DNA from: Brevundimonas alba
GTDB taxonomy: Bacteria; Pseudomonadota; Alphaproteobacteria; Caulobacterales; Caulobacteraceae
NCBI RefSeq assembly: GCF_011927945.1
Contig: NZ_JAATJM010000001.1
Location: forward strand, 815,501-879,500
Reading direction: 5' to 3'
DNA length: 64,000 nucleotides
Part shown: in pieces, positions 8,567 to 18,028 of the stretch
How positions within the stretch are numbered: the first letter of the stretch is position 1
Layout of the letters: each line of letters opens with the position of its first letter
Translations under genes and position numbers: made by a program
Notes under the pieces: generated by a model
Database searches by the model: none
What the model saw: only the letters and a program-made list of their open reading frames with translations
What the model was told of the DNA's origin: nothing

Positions 8567-9613
8567 ATGGGCTATAAAGTCGCCATCGTGGGCGCCACCG
8601 GCAACGTCGGCCGGGAGATGCTGAACATCCTCGAGGAACTCGAATTCCCCGTCGACGAAATGCACGCCGTCGCCTCGCGGCGGTCCAAGGGCGTCGAGGT
8701 CTCCTGGGGCGACCGCACCATCAAATGCCAGGACATCGACGGCTTCGACTTCTCGAAGGTGGACATTGTGCTGATGAGCGCCGGCGGCGACGTCTCGCGC
8801 GAATGGTCCGAGAAGATCGGCAAGGCCGGTCCCATCGTGATCGACAACTCCTCCGCCTTCCGCAAGGACCCGGACGTGCCGCTGATCGTGCCGGAGGTGA
8901 ATCCGGACGCCATCAAGCTGGCCCGCAAAAAGAACATCATCGCCAACCCGAACTGCTCGACCGCCCAGCTGGTCGTGGCGCTCAAGCCCCTGCACGACGC
9001 CGCGAAGATCACCCGCGCCGTGGTCTCGACCTACCAGTCGGTCTCGGGAGCGGGCAAGGAAGGCATGGACGAGCTGTGGAACCAGACCAAGGCCATCTAC
9101 GGCCTCGGCGACGCCACGCCGAAGAAATTCCCCAAGCAGATCGCCTTCAACGTCATCCCCTTCATCGGCTCGTTCCGCGATGACGGCTACACCGACGAGG
9201 AAGCCAAGATGTGGGACGAGACCCACAAGATCCTCGACCCGGCGATCAAGCTGACCGTCACCTGCGTCCGGGTGCCGGTGTTCGTGGGCCATTCGGAATC
9301 GGTGACCCTCGAGTTCGACCGTCCGATCAGCCCCGACGAGGCGCGCTCGATCCTGCGCGAGGCGCCGGGCGTCATGGTCATCGATAAGCAGGAGCACGAC
9401 GGCTACATCACGCCCGTCGACGCGGCCGGCGAGCACGCCGTCTATGTCTCTCGCATCCGCAAGGATCATACGGTCGAGAACGGCCTGTCGCTCTGGGTGG
9501 TCTCCGACAACCTGCGCAAGGGCGCCGCCCTGAACGCCGTCCAGATCGCCCAGCTCCTCGATGAGACGGGCACGATCAAGCCGTCGTCCGGGTACCGCTC
9601 GATCACCGTCTGA
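8567..9613 (+). CDS. asd: Aspartate-semialdehyde dehydrogenase
   Basis: Asd reduces aspartyl phosphate to aspartate semialdehyde on the way to lysine, threonine, methionine and diaminopimelate. It is 348 residues. The NADP-binding loop is VAIVGATGNVGREML. The catalytic nucleophile is Cys130 in ANPNCSTAQL. The substrate- and base-contributing residues lie in PVFVGHSESV. The ATG at 8567 gives the conserved MGYKVAIVGATG start. The next gene, a RarD-type exporter, begins 37 bases later and has its own AAGGAG site. Confidence 0.97.
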   Translation: MGYKVAIVGATGNVGREMLNILEELEFPVDEMHAVASRRSKGVEVSWGDRTIKCQDIDGFDFSKVDIVLMSAGGDVSREWSEKIGKAGPIVIDNSSAFRKDPDVPLIVPEVNPDAIKLARKKNIIANPNCSTAQLVVALKPLHDAAKITRAVVSTYQSVSGAGKEGMDELWNQTKAIYGLGDATPKKFPKQIAFNVIPFIGSFRDDGYTDEEAKMWDETHKILDPAIKLTVTCVRVPVFVGHSESVTLEFDRPISPDEARSILREAPGVMVIDKQEHDGYITPVDAAGEHAVYVSRIRKDHTVENGLSLWVVSDNLRKGAALNAVQIAQLLDETGTIKPSSGYRSITV

Positions 9614-9650
9614 CCGTCCGATCGCCGCTCCCCCGGCGAAGGAGTTCCTC

Positions 9651-10580
9651 ATGACCACCGCCACCGGCTCCGATCAGGGCCGCGCCGCCCTGCTGTCCGC
9701 CTTCGGCTGCTACGTCCTCTGGGGCGTGATGCCGCTGCTGTTCATGGGACAGGCGGCCGCCGGCTTCGACGCGCTCGAAATCCTCGCCCACCGCGCTCTC
9801 TGGGCCGTGGCGGTCGCCGGCCTGCTGGTCTTCCTGGCGAAACAGGGCGGTCAGGTTCTCGCTGTCTTCACGGCGCCCAAGACCCTCGCATGGCTGGCTC
9901 TCTCGACCGTCCTGATCGCGGTCAACTGGGGCATCTACGTCTGGGCCACCACCCACCACGCCACGCTGGAAGCGAGCCTCGGCTACTACATCAACCCGCT
10001 GCTCAACATGATCGTGGGCCTGTGGCTGTTCCGCGAGAAGATCGACCGCTGGGGCTGGATCGCCATCGGCCTCGCCGCCGTCGGAGTGCTGTTCCAGGCG
10101 CTGGCGCTGGGCCGCCCGCCGTGGATTTCCATCGTCCTCGCCATCAGCTTCGCCAGCTATGGCGTCATCCGCAAACGCGTGCCGATCGAGGCCCAGGCCG
10201 GTCTGCTGGTCGAATGCCTGCTGCTGGTTCCGTTCGGTCTCGCCTGGGTCCTGTGGCTCCAGCACACCGGCGCCGGCGTCGCCTTCGACAGTCCGGCGAA
10301 CACCCTCTGGGCGCTGGCCAACGGACCGGCGACGGTCCTGCCGCTGGCCCTGTTCGCCTGGTCCGCCCGCCGCCTCCCGCTCTCCACCATCGGCTTCATC
10401 CAGTTCCTCGCCCCGACCCTCCAGTTCGCCGTCGGCGTCTGGGCCGGCGAGGCGCTGACGCCCCTTCGCATCATCTCCTTCGGCTTCATCTGGGGCGGAG
10501 CCGCCGTCTTCGCCGCCGCCGCCTTCTTCCGTCACCGCGCCGCCCGGCTGGCCTTGAAGGAGACGGCGGAACCGGCCTAG
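9651..10580 (+). CDS. rarD: RarD-type EamA-family transporter
   Basis: This is a 309-residue membrane protein with about ten hydrophobic segments and the two-repeat EamA (drug/metabolite transporter) layout. It has the RarD-type N-terminus AFGCYVLWGVMPLLF, and VNWGIYVWAT followed by LGYYINPLLNM, which characterise the family. The start is the ATG at 9651, with AAGGAG eight bases upstream. RarD was named from chloramphenicol sensitivity work, but substrates are unproven. Its position after asd may mean export of an amino acid-related compound, which is inference only. Confidence 0.88.
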   Translation: MTTATGSDQGRAALLSAFGCYVLWGVMPLLFMGQAAAGFDALEILAHRALWAVAVAGLLVFLAKQGGQVLAVFTAPKTLAWLALSTVLIAVNWGIYVWATTHHATLEASLGYYINPLLNMIVGLWLFREKIDRWGWIAIGLAAVGVLFQALALGRPPWISIVLAISFASYGVIRKRVPIEAQAGLLVECLLLVPFGLAWVLWLQHTGAGVAFDSPANTLWALANGPATVLPLALFAWSARRLPLSTIGFIQFLAPTLQFAVGVWAGEALTPLRIISFGFIWGGAAVFAAAAFFRHRAARLALKETAEPA

Positions 10581-10605
10581 CCTCCGCCTCCCACCGGAGC
10601 GCGCC

Positions 10606-12057
10606 ATGGCCGATGTCGATCAACCGCTGTCGGCCGCCCGCAAGCGCTGGATTCTCGCCGCCACGGTTCTCGGCTCCAGCCTGACCTTCATCGACGGCTC
10701 GGCGCTCGGCGTGGCCCTTCCGGCGATCCAGCGCGACCTCGCCGCCGGGACCGCAGCGGTGCAGTGGGTGACCAACGCCTATCTGCTGACCCTCGGCGCC
10801 CTCGTCCTGATCGGCGGCGCGGCGGGCGACCGGTTCGGGCGCCGACTCGTCTTCCTCATTGGCGTCGCCGTCTTCGCCCTCGCCTCCGTCGCCTGCGGCC
10901 TCGCCCCGACGGTCGAGCTGCTGATCGCAGGCCGCGCGGTGCAGGGCGTCGGCGCCGCCCTCCTGACCCCCGGCGCCCTCGCGGTGATCGGCTCGGCCTT
11001 CCCGCCGGAAGAGCGCGGCAAGGCCTTCGGGACCTGGGCCGGGGCTGGCGCCCTGTTCGGCATGATCGGCCCGCTGCTCGGCGGCTGGCTCGCCGACGCC
11101 GCCGACTGGCGCTTCATCTTCTGGATCAATGTCCCGCTGGCCGCCCTGACCGCCGCCCTCACTCTCAAGGCCGTCCCCGAAAGCCGCGACGACAGCGCCA
11201 AAGGCCTCGACTGGCGGGGCGCCCTGCTCGCCATGAGCGGCCTCGCCGCCCTGACATGGGCCCTGACCGCCGCGCCGGACCTCGGCTGGTCCAACGCGAT
11301 GATCCTGTCCGGCCTGATCGGCGGCGTGCTCCTCCTCGCCGCCTTCCTGTTCGCCGAGGCCCGCGAGCGCCACCCGATGATGCCGCTGGGCCTGTTCCGG
11401 TCGCCGGTGTTCAGCGGGATCAATCTGCTGACGCTGCTGCTCTACTTCGCGCTCGGCGGAGCCATGTTCTTCCTGCCCTTCGACCTGATCCGTGTGCACG
11501 GCTGGAGCGCCACCAAGGCCGGCGCGGCCATGCTGCCCTTCGCCGTCATCATGAGCCTGTTCTCGGGTTACGCCGGCAGGCTGGCTGACCGTTTCGGCGC
11601 CAGACTGTCGTTGAGCCTCGGTCCGATCCTCGCCGGCGTCGGCCTCGCGCTCCTCGCCCTGCCCGCGCCCGGCGCCGGCTACGTCGATGGACCGCTCGCC
11701 GGCATGACCGTCATGGCCATCGGCATGACCCTCGCCGTCGGCCCGCTGACCGCCTCGGTCATGGGCGCCGTGCCCGAGGGCCATACCGGCGTCGCCTCCG
11801 GCATCAACAACGCCGTCGCCCGCGTCGCCGGCCTGCTCGCCATCGCCTTGCTGGGCGTGATCCTGTCGAGCGTCTTCGTCTCCGGCGTCGACAGCCCCGA
11901 CGCCCGCGCCCTGCTGGGTCAGGTCATGGCCGGCGCCGACCTCGAGCCCGCCGCCCGCGACGCCTTCCACGCCGCCTTCCGCGCTGTGATCCTCACCTGC
12001 GCCGGCCTCGCCGTCCTGTCGGGCGTCATCGGCGGCCTGACCGCCCCACGCCGTTAG
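10606..12057 (+). CDS. MFS transporter, DHA2 (14-helix, EmrB/QacA-like)
   Basis: The 483-residue protein has about 14 hydrophobic segments. It contains motif A of the major facilitator superfamily (GGAAGDRFGRR) near residues 64-76 and motif C-like GPLLGGWLADAADWRFIFW, typical of drug:H+ antiporters. The early ATVLGSSLTFIDGSALGVAL with an Asp in helix 1 is the DHA2 signature. It is likely a proton-driven efflux pump; the substrate cannot be told. It has no adjacent membrane-fusion protein or regulator. It ends four bases inside the convergent serine hydrolase gene. Confidence 0.9.
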   Translation: MADVDQPLSAARKRWILAATVLGSSLTFIDGSALGVALPAIQRDLAAGTAAVQWVTNAYLLTLGALVLIGGAAGDRFGRRLVFLIGVAVFALASVACGLAPTVELLIAGRAVQGVGAALLTPGALAVIGSAFPPEERGKAFGTWAGAGALFGMIGPLLGGWLADAADWRFIFWINVPLAALTAALTLKAVPESRDDSAKGLDWRGALLAMSGLAALTWALTAAPDLGWSNAMILSGLIGGVLLLAAFLFAEARERHPMMPLGLFRSPVFSGINLLTLLLYFALGGAMFFLPFDLIRVHGWSATKAGAAMLPFAVIMSLFSGYAGRLADRFGARLSLSLGPILAGVGLALLALPAPGAGYVDGPLAGMTVMAIGMTLAVGPLTASVMGAVPEGHTGVASGINNAVARVAGLLAIALLGVILSSVFVSGVDSPDARALLGQVMAGADLEPAARDAFHAAFRAVILTCAGLAVLSGVIGGLTAPRR

Positions 12058-13187
12058 AAGACCGAGTAGAGCGCCTCCTGCAGCCGCACCGCCCGCGGGT
12101 CGCCGATCAGATGCGGCGACTGCCTGGTCATGACATAGGCCGCCGACAGCCCCGGCTCCGGATCGGCCCAGACGCAACTGCCGCCCCAGCCGTAGTGCCC
12201 GCGCGCCTCCGGGTTCGGCCCGAAGATCTCCAGGCCCCGGTTCGAGGTCCAGCCCGCGGCCCAGCCCATCACGAACGGCAGCACCTTGTCCTGCCCATGC
12301 ACCCGCTCCCGCCGCGCCGCCTCCAGCGTCCCCGCCGACAGCACCTCGCGCCCCTCGAACGACCCCGTCGCCACCACCGCCATGATCCGCGCCAGATCGC
12401 GCGCCGTCGCATGCATGTTTGCCGAGGGAATCTCCGCCGTCCGCCACTCGGTCGCCTCGCGCGGCCCCGGCGACGAGCCCCGGTCGAAGAAGGCCGAGCG
12501 CTTGATCGCGTCCACCGTCCCGAGGCTCGGCGCCGCCGACGGCTTGCGCATCTGCGCCACCCGCCCGTGCTCGGCCGCCGGCAGGCCGATCCACAGATCC
12601 AGCCCGGTGAAGTCCGCCCGCAGCGCCGTCCCCATGCTCCGCCCGTCGACGATCCGGAACAGTTCGCCCGCCAGATAGCCGATGGTGATCGGGTGATAGC
12701 CGGACGCCGTTCCCGACTCCCACATCGGCGCCTGGGCGCACAGCCGCGCCAGCACCTTCTGACGATCGAACCAGTCCCCCGGCTCGATCGCCTCCGCAAA
12801 TCCCGGCAGCCCCGCCTGATGGCTCATCAACTCGCCGACGGTGATCGCCTCCTTGCCGGCCTGTCCGAAGTCGGGCCAGTAGCGCGCCACCGGCTTGTCG
12901 TAATCCAGCAGCCCCCGCTCGACGCAGGTGGCGATCAGCAGCGCCATCACCGCCTTGCCCGCCGAAAACACGGGCGTCAGCGTGTCGGCCGCATAGGGCG
13001 CCGTCTGCGCCGTATCCGCCCAGCCGGCCCACAGGTCGATCACCGGCTCACCGCCGAGGCAGACGCTGAACCGCGCCGCCCGTTCGTTCAGCCCTTCCGG
13101 CGCATCGGTGAAGTTGGCGGCGAAGGCGTCCTTCACCGCCGCGAAACGGGGCGGACAGACGCCGTGGATGTCGGGGAGGTCGCTCAT
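12054..13187 (-). CDS. Serine hydrolase of the beta-lactamase/EstB family
   Basis: A 377-residue protein of the class C beta-lactamase-like serine hydrolases. The nucleophile motif SxxK is S75-A-G-K78 in PVFSAGKAVMAL. The tyrosine motif is in LDYDKPVARYWP, and the third motif is GHYGWGGSCVW. These proteins are mostly cytoplasmic or secreted esterases/peptidases rather than true beta-lactamases. No signal peptide is visible here, so a cytoplasmic esterase is more likely. It overlaps the downstream-reading flavoprotein gene by four bases at its start, as the second gene of a pair. Confidence 0.85.
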   Translation of the reverse strand: MSDLPDIHGVCPPRFAAVKDAFAANFTDAPEGLNERAARFSVCLGGEPVIDLWAGWADTAQTAPYAADTLTPVFSAGKAVMALLIATCVERGLLDYDKPVARYWPDFGQAGKEAITVGELMSHQAGLPGFAEAIEPGDWFDRQKVLARLCAQAPMWESGTASGYHPITIGYLAGELFRIVDGRSMGTALRADFTGLDLWIGLPAAEHGRVAQMRKPSAAPSLGTVDAIKRSAFFDRGSSPGPREATEWRTAEIPSANMHATARDLARIMAVVATGSFEGREVLSAGTLEAARRERVHGQDKVLPFVMGWAAGWTSNRGLEIFGPNPEARGHYGWGGSCVWADPEPGLSAAYVMTRQSPHLIGDPRAVRLQEALYSVF

Positions 13188-14413
13188 CCGCTCCTCCTAC
13201 CGTCCTGCGCCAGCCAGTCCAGCACCCCCTCCGCTGCGACCACGCCCGAAGCCATCGAAGCCTGCAGCAGATAGCCGCCCGTCGGCGCCTCCCAGTCCAG
13301 CATCTCGCCGGCGACGAACACGCCCGGCAGGGCCTTCAACATCAACCGCCCGTCCACCGCCTCGAACCGCACCCCGCCCGCCGAGGAGATGGCCCGCTCC
13401 AGCCCCTGCACCCCGGTCAGGGTCAGCCGCACCGCCTTGATCCGCCGCGCCAGCTTGTCCGCCCCCTCCGGCAGGGCGCCCGGTATCTCGCGCAGCAGCC
13501 CGACCCCGACCGGCGACAGCCCCGCCGCCTTGCGCAGCCAGTTCGACACGCTGTCCTTGCCCCGCGATTTCGTCAGCCGCCCCGCCAGCTGCTCGACCGT
13601 CAGATCCGGCCGCAGGTCCACGACCAACGTCGCCGATCCGTCCCGCTCGACCGCGTCCCGCAGCGTCGCCGACAGCGCATAAACCGCCCCGCCTTCGATT
13701 CCATACCGCGTCACCATCGCCTCGCCGCGCACGGTCGCCTCGCCGATCGTCAGCGCCACCGGCTTGAGCGGCTGCCCGGCGAACCGCTCTGCGAACACCT
13801 CCGACCAGGCCACGTCGAAGCCGACATTCGACGGCCGGAACGGCGCCACGTCCACGCCCTCCGCCTCCAGCCCCTCGCGCCACGCTCCGTCCGACCCCAG
13901 CCGCGGCCAGCTCGCCCCGCCCAGCGCCATCACCACCGCATCGGGCCGCTCGATCCGCTCGCCCTCAGGCGACGAAAACACCCATCCGCCGTCCCGCCGC
14001 CCGACCCAGCGCGACCGCGTCCGCACCTCCACGCCCAGTTCCGCCAGCCGCCCCAGCCACGCTCGCAGCAGTGGCGACGCCTTCATCGTCCGCGGAAACA
14101 CCCGCCCGGACGAACCCGTGAACACCGGCTGTCCCAGCCCCTCGGCCCAGCCCATCAGATGCGTCGGCGAAAACCGCTCCAGCCATCCAGCGACCGCGCC
14201 GCTCGCCCCGCCATACCGCCCGGTGAACGCCTCCAGCGTCTCCGAATGCGTCAGGTTCAGCCCGCCCCGCCCCGCCATCAGGAATTTGCGCGCCACGGAC
14301 GGCATGGCCTCATGCACCACCACGCTCGCGCCAGCCTGAGCCAGCCGCTCGGCCGCCATCAGCCCGGCCGGCCCGGCGCCGATGACGTGCACGGTCTTGG
14401 GTAAGTTACTCAT
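13184..14413 (-). CDS. HI0933-like FAD-dependent flavoprotein (TIGR03862 type)
   Basis: The protein is 409 residues from the ATG at 14413. The FAD-binding fold begins at VHVIGAGPAGLMAAERLAQ and is followed by the family-specific RKFLMAGRGGLNLTHSE. The C-terminal FAD loop is GVFVAGEMLDWEAPTGGYLL. Relatives (BaiN/RdsA, HI0933) are flavin oxidoreductases whose substrates are mostly unknown. An upstream frame extension to 14698 runs through a palindromic repeat and the divergent Gre-type gene, so I reject it. The stop overlaps the start of the serine hydrolase gene by four bases, indicating an operon. Confidence 0.88.
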   Translation of the reverse strand: MSNLPKTVHVIGAGPAGLMAAERLAQAGASVVVHEAMPSVARKFLMAGRGGLNLTHSETLEAFTGRYGGASGAVAGWLERFSPTHLMGWAEGLGQPVFTGSSGRVFPRTMKASPLLRAWLGRLAELGVEVRTRSRWVGRRDGGWVFSSPEGERIERPDAVVMALGGASWPRLGSDGAWREGLEAEGVDVAPFRPSNVGFDVAWSEVFAERFAGQPLKPVALTIGEATVRGEAMVTRYGIEGGAVYALSATLRDAVERDGSATLVVDLRPDLTVEQLAGRLTKSRGKDSVSNWLRKAAGLSPVGVGLLREIPGALPEGADKLARRIKAVRLTLTGVQGLERAISSAGGVRFEAVDGRLMLKALPGVFVAGEMLDWEAPTGGYLLQASMASGVVAAEGVLDWLAQDGRRSG

Positions 14414-14477
14414 GGCGGACCCACTACGCTTTTCCACACCTCTGGGCGAATGGATCAGGTTGGCGCAACGCATCCCT

Positions 14478-14546
14478 CCTTTCTGCCATCCTCCGGCCAG
14501 CCACGAAGCGGCGCAGAGCGGGGGCTCGCCGGAGGATGACGAAAGG
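14478..14546. repeat. Palindromic repeat element (copy 1)
   Basis: The left arm 14478-14497 (CCTTTCTGCCATCCTCCGGC) is an imperfect inverted copy of the right arm 14528-14546 (GCCGGAGGATGACGAAAGG). The loop contains CCACGAAGCGGCGCAGAGCGGGG-like GC-rich sequence. The core TCATCCTCCGGC/GCCGGAGGATGA recurs at 18029-18070. It sits in the divergent gap between the flavoprotein and Gre-like genes, so terminator function is unlikely here. Confidence 0.75.
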
Positions 14547-14606
14547 TAGGGAGCGCACACGAAACTCTGTCCGGGAACGGCCGTATCGCGCATACGCTTC
14601 CACACC

Positions 14607-15083
14607 ATGAGCGTTGCATTTACCCGCGAGGAGGATCTGGAGGCTACCGCCGCCGATCTGCCCGACCGCCCGATCTCGCCCCACCCCAACCTCGTCACCC
14701 GCGACGGGCTGGCGCGGATGGAGGCCGCCCTCGCCGCGGCCCGCGCCGCCTACAGCGCCGCCCAGTCGAAGGGCGACATCGAGGCCGACCGCACCGCCAT
14801 GGCCCGCGCCACCCGCGACCTGCGCTACTGGTCCGCCCGCCGCGCCTCGGCCCAGCTGGTCGAGACCGAGCCCGACGGCCGCGTCCGCTTCGGCGGCTCC
14901 GTGACCATCGAACGCGAGGACGGCCGCACCCAGACCTGGCGCATCACGGGCGAGGACGAGGCCGACCCCGCCGCCGGCTCCGTCAGCCACGTCTCGCCGC
15001 TCGCCGTCGCCCTGATCGGCAAGGGCGTCGGGGACGAGGCCGTGGTCGCCGGCCAGACCGTCGAGATCGTCGCCGTCGATTGA
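14607..15083 (+). CDS. GreA/GreB-family transcription elongation factor-like protein
   Basis: The 158-residue protein matches the two-part Gre plan. It has an N-terminal coiled coil (residues 30-75, ARMEAALAAARAAYSAAQ onward) and a C-terminal FKBP-like domain with VTIEREDGRTQTWRITGEDEAD and SPLAVALIGKGVGDEA. The coiled-coil tip has D and E residues (GDIEAD) that could place Mg2+ in the RNA polymerase secondary channel, as in true Gre factors. It is not the canonical greA (N-terminal MEKxPMT type), so a paralogue acting on polymerase is more likely. The ATG at 14607 follows a weak ribosome-binding site. Confidence 0.85.
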   Translation: MSVAFTREEDLEATAADLPDRPISPHPNLVTRDGLARMEAALAAARAAYSAAQSKGDIEADRTAMARATRDLRYWSARRASAQLVETEPDGRVRFGGSVTIEREDGRTQTWRITGEDEADPAAGSVSHVSPLAVALIGKGVGDEAVVAGQTVEIVAVD

Positions 15084-15177
15084 CGGTTGTTGCAACGCTC
15101 AAGGCGCCCCACCTTGGGATCACACAGCGCGCCGCTCCCCGGCGCAGGCGCCAAGCGCCGGAAAGGAAGCCGCCGCC

Positions 15178-15321
15178 ATGGCTCGCAAACCCAACTACAG
15201 CTTCGAACGTCAGGAACGCGAGCGCGCGGACGCCAAGAAAGCCGCCGAAAAAGCCGCCGCCAAGGCTGAAAAGCGCGCCGCAGCCCGCGGCGAGACGCCT
15301 TCGGAAGAGCCGCAGGACTGA
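15178..15321 (+). CDS. Small basic alpha-helical protein (47 aa)
   Basis: A 47-residue protein reads MARKPNYSFERQERERADA followed by alternating Lys/Ala/Glu (KKAAEKAAAKAEKRAAARG) and an acidic end. AAAGGAAG lies upstream of the ATG, so it is probably translated. It should form a single charged helix. Short proteins beginning MARKPNY are common in Caulobacter-type genomes as far as I recall; function is unknown. It sits between the Gre-like gene and ligD, 36 bases before the ligD start. Confidence 0.7.
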   Translation: MARKPNYSFERQERERADAKKAAEKAAAKAEKRAAARGETPSEEPQD

Positions 15322-15357
15322 AGCTGAGCCAAATTCGCCGAGGCGCGTTGATCGTCC

Positions 15358-18012
15358 GTGACCATCGGTCAGGGACGGGAGACGCGGGTGCGCGGCGAAC
15401 TGGAGACCTATCAGGCCAAACGTCGCTTCGGTGAGACGCCGGAGCCGAAGGGCAGGAAGGGCAAGGCCCGCAAGGCCGGGCTGACCTTCCTCATCCAGCG
15501 CCACGCCGCCACCCGGCTGCACTACGACTTCCGCATCGAGCTGGACGGCGTGCTCAAGTCCTGGGCCGTCACCAAGGCGCCCTCGCGCGACCCCTCGGTC
15601 AAGCGGCTGGCCGTCGAGGTCGAGGACCACCCGCTCGATTACGGGACCTTCGAGGGGACCATCCCCGCCGGCAACTACGGCGCCGGCACGGTGCAGATGT
15701 GGGACCGCGGCACTTGGGAGCCGCAGGAGGACGACCTCGACGCCGCCTTCGCCCGGGGCAACGTCAAGATGATCGTCCACGGCGAGCGCCTGCAGGGCAA
15801 ATGGGCCCTGATTCGGCTCAAGGGCGATCGCGGCAAACCCTCGAAGCGCAACAACTGGCTGCTGATCAAGGAGAAGGACGAGTTCGCCGTGCCGGGCGAG
15901 GGCGACGCCAATATGGAGATCGACGCCTCCGTCGTGACCGGCCGCAGCCTCGCCGAGATCGCCGAAGGCAAGAAACAGTGGGGCTCCTCGAAGAAGACCA
16001 CCCGCGCGGCGCCCGCGAAGCCGGAGGCCCGCGCCGCCGTGAAAAGCCACGCCTCGAAGCCGCACCCCTTCGTGCCGATCCAGCTGTGCAAGATCGCCGA
16101 CTACCCGCCGCAGGGGCAGGGCTGGGCGCACGAGATCAAGTTCGACGGCTACCGGCTTCAGGTCTCCGCCGGCGGCGGCCGGTCGACCATCCGCACCCGC
16201 AAGGGCCTCGACTGGTCCGACAAATTCCGCGAACTCGCGGCCGACGCCGCCCATTGGCCGGACGCCGTGGTCGATGGCGAGCTCTGCGCCCTGGCCGAAA
16301 ACCACATGCCCGACTTCTCGGCGCTGCAGGCCGCCATCTCGGACCAGAAGACCGGCGACCTGGTCTATTTCGCCTTCGACCTGCTGTTCGAGGGACCGGA
16401 GGACCTGCGCCAGTTGCCCCTGTCTCACCGCAAGGCGCGGCTGCAGGCCTATATCGACCGCATCCCGAAATCCGCCTGCGGCCGCATCCGCTACGTCGAC
16501 CATTTCGCCACCACGGGTCAGGCCATCCTCGAGAGCGCCTGCCGCATGGACCTGGAAGGCGTCATCTCCAAGAAGCTCGATGCTCCGTATACGGAGGGCC
16601 GTTCGACAACCTGGCTGAAATCCAAATGCCGGGGGCGCGATGAGGTGGTCATCGGTGGCTGGACCTCCGAGGGCGACCGCTTCCGTTCGCTGATCGTCGG
16701 GGTCGCCGACGAAGACGCCAAACAGGGCAAGGGACTGCGCCATCTCGGCCGCGTCGGCACCGGCTACAACCAGACCCTGCTCAAGACCCTGCTCCCTGCG
16801 CTCAAGAAGGCCGAGACGGACCATAGCCCCTTCGTCGGCAAGGCCGCGCCGAAGAAGTCCCGCGCTGGCGGCATGACCGTCCACTGGACCAAGCCGGTGC
16901 TGGTCGCCGAGGTCGAACACGGCGGCTACACCGACACCGGCTCCCTGCGCCAAGCCGCCTTCAAGGGACTGCGCGAGGACAAGCCCGCAGCCGAGGTCAC
17001 ACAGGATCCCCAGCCCCCCGCCGACCTGTCGAAGGAGAAGGGCCGCGTCTCCCGCCCCGCCGCCCTCGCGATCCCCGGCGAGACCCCGGCCGCCCCGGCG
17101 CGTCCCGCCGGCAAGGGCAAGCTGGTTGTCGCCGGCGTCACCATCTCCAATCCGGACAAGGTTCTGTGGCCGGCGGTCGACGGCCAGCGGGCGATCACCA
17201 AGGCGGAACTGGTCCGCTATTATGAAATGGCCGCCGAGCGCATCCTGCCCCACGTCGCCGACCGGCCCGTCTCCATCATCCGCACGCCGGAAGGCATCAC
17301 CGGCGAGAAATTCTTCCAGCGCCACGCCATGCCGGGCTCCAACCCGCGTCTCAAGCTGATCGATGTGAAGGAGCGCAAACCCTATATCGGCGTCGTCGAC
17401 GTGGGCGGGCTCGTCGCCATCGGCCAGTCCGGCGGTGTCGAGCTCCACCCTTGGGGCTGCAAGCCAGGCGATCCGGAGACCCCCGATCAGATCACCTTCG
17501 ACCTCGATCCCGACGAGGGCCTCGACTTCAACGACGTCATCTCGGCGGCCAAGGTCCTGAAGCGCGAGCTGGAGGGCCTTGGCCTCAATCCCTTCGTCAA
17601 GACCACCGGGGGCAAGGGCCTGCACGTCGTCGTGCCCATCGCCACCGATGCTAATAGCCGGATCGAATGGGATCAGTGCAAGGCCTTCGCCAAGGAGATT
17701 TCAGAGATCGTCCGCCGCCGTGACCCCGATCATTTCACCACCACCATCGCCAAGAAGGCTCGCGGCGGGAAGATTTTCCTCGACTATCTGCGCAACGGCC
17801 GCATGGCCACCGCCGTCGCCCCTTGGTCCGCCCGCGCCCGCCCCGGCGCCGGCATCGCCTTCCCCCTGTCCTGGAGCCAGGTGAAGACCGGCCTCGACCC
17901 CAGGGCCTACACCCTCCACACCGCCGCCGCCCTGCTGAAGAAGCCCGACCCGTGGAAGGATTTCCGCGAGGGCGCGTTGAACTTGAGACCGGTGCTGAAG
18001 AAGGTGCTGTGA
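15358..18012 (+). CDS. ligD: ATP-dependent DNA ligase D (NHEJ)
   Basis: LigD processes and seals double-strand breaks together with Ku. The 884-residue protein has all three modules in the order phosphoesterase, ligase, polymerase. The N-terminal 3'-phosphoesterase has FLIQRHAATRLHYDFRIEL. The central ligase has catalytic Lys261 in HEIKFDGYRL and DGELCAL. The C-terminal primase-like polymerase has ISNPDKVLWP, FFQRHAMPG and the metal-binding Asp715 and Asp717 in FDLDPDEG. A low-complexity linker (residues 215-235) joins the first two modules. The start is the GTG at 15358; the GTG at 15388 would remove ten residues and is equally plausible. It is convergent with ku. Confidence 0.96.
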   Translation: MTIGQGRETRVRGELETYQAKRRFGETPEPKGRKGKARKAGLTFLIQRHAATRLHYDFRIELDGVLKSWAVTKAPSRDPSVKRLAVEVEDHPLDYGTFEGTIPAGNYGAGTVQMWDRGTWEPQEDDLDAAFARGNVKMIVHGERLQGKWALIRLKGDRGKPSKRNNWLLIKEKDEFAVPGEGDANMEIDASVVTGRSLAEIAEGKKQWGSSKKTTRAAPAKPEARAAVKSHASKPHPFVPIQLCKIADYPPQGQGWAHEIKFDGYRLQVSAGGGRSTIRTRKGLDWSDKFRELAADAAHWPDAVVDGELCALAENHMPDFSALQAAISDQKTGDLVYFAFDLLFEGPEDLRQLPLSHRKARLQAYIDRIPKSACGRIRYVDHFATTGQAILESACRMDLEGVISKKLDAPYTEGRSTTWLKSKCRGRDEVVIGGWTSEGDRFRSLIVGVADEDAKQGKGLRHLGRVGTGYNQTLLKTLLPALKKAETDHSPFVGKAAPKKSRAGGMTVHWTKPVLVAEVEHGGYTDTGSLRQAAFKGLREDKPAAEVTQDPQPPADLSKEKGRVSRPAALAIPGETPAAPARPAGKGKLVVAGVTISNPDKVLWPAVDGQRAITKAELVRYYEMAAERILPHVADRPVSIIRTPEGITGEKFFQRHAMPGSNPRLKLIDVKERKPYIGVVDVGGLVAIGQSGGVELHPWGCKPGDPETPDQITFDLDPDEGLDFNDVISAAKVLKRELEGLGLNPFVKTTGGKGLHVVVPIATDANSRIEWDQCKAFAKEISEIVRRRDPDHFTTTIAKKARGGKIFLDYLRNGRMATAVAPWSARARPGAGIAFPLSWSQVKTGLDPRAYTLHTAAALLKKPDPWKDFREGALNLRPVLKKVL

Positions 18013-18028
18013 GCTTCCAGCTCGGTAG

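Noticed and set aside
10486..13032. Very long minus-strand open frame of 848 codons
   Set aside because: It is a Gly/Ala/Glu-rich shadow of the RarD, MFS and serine hydrolase genes, with no protein motif.
14983..17625. 880-codon minus-strand open frame
   Set aside because: It is antisense to ligD, which has all three enzyme modules with catalytic residues.
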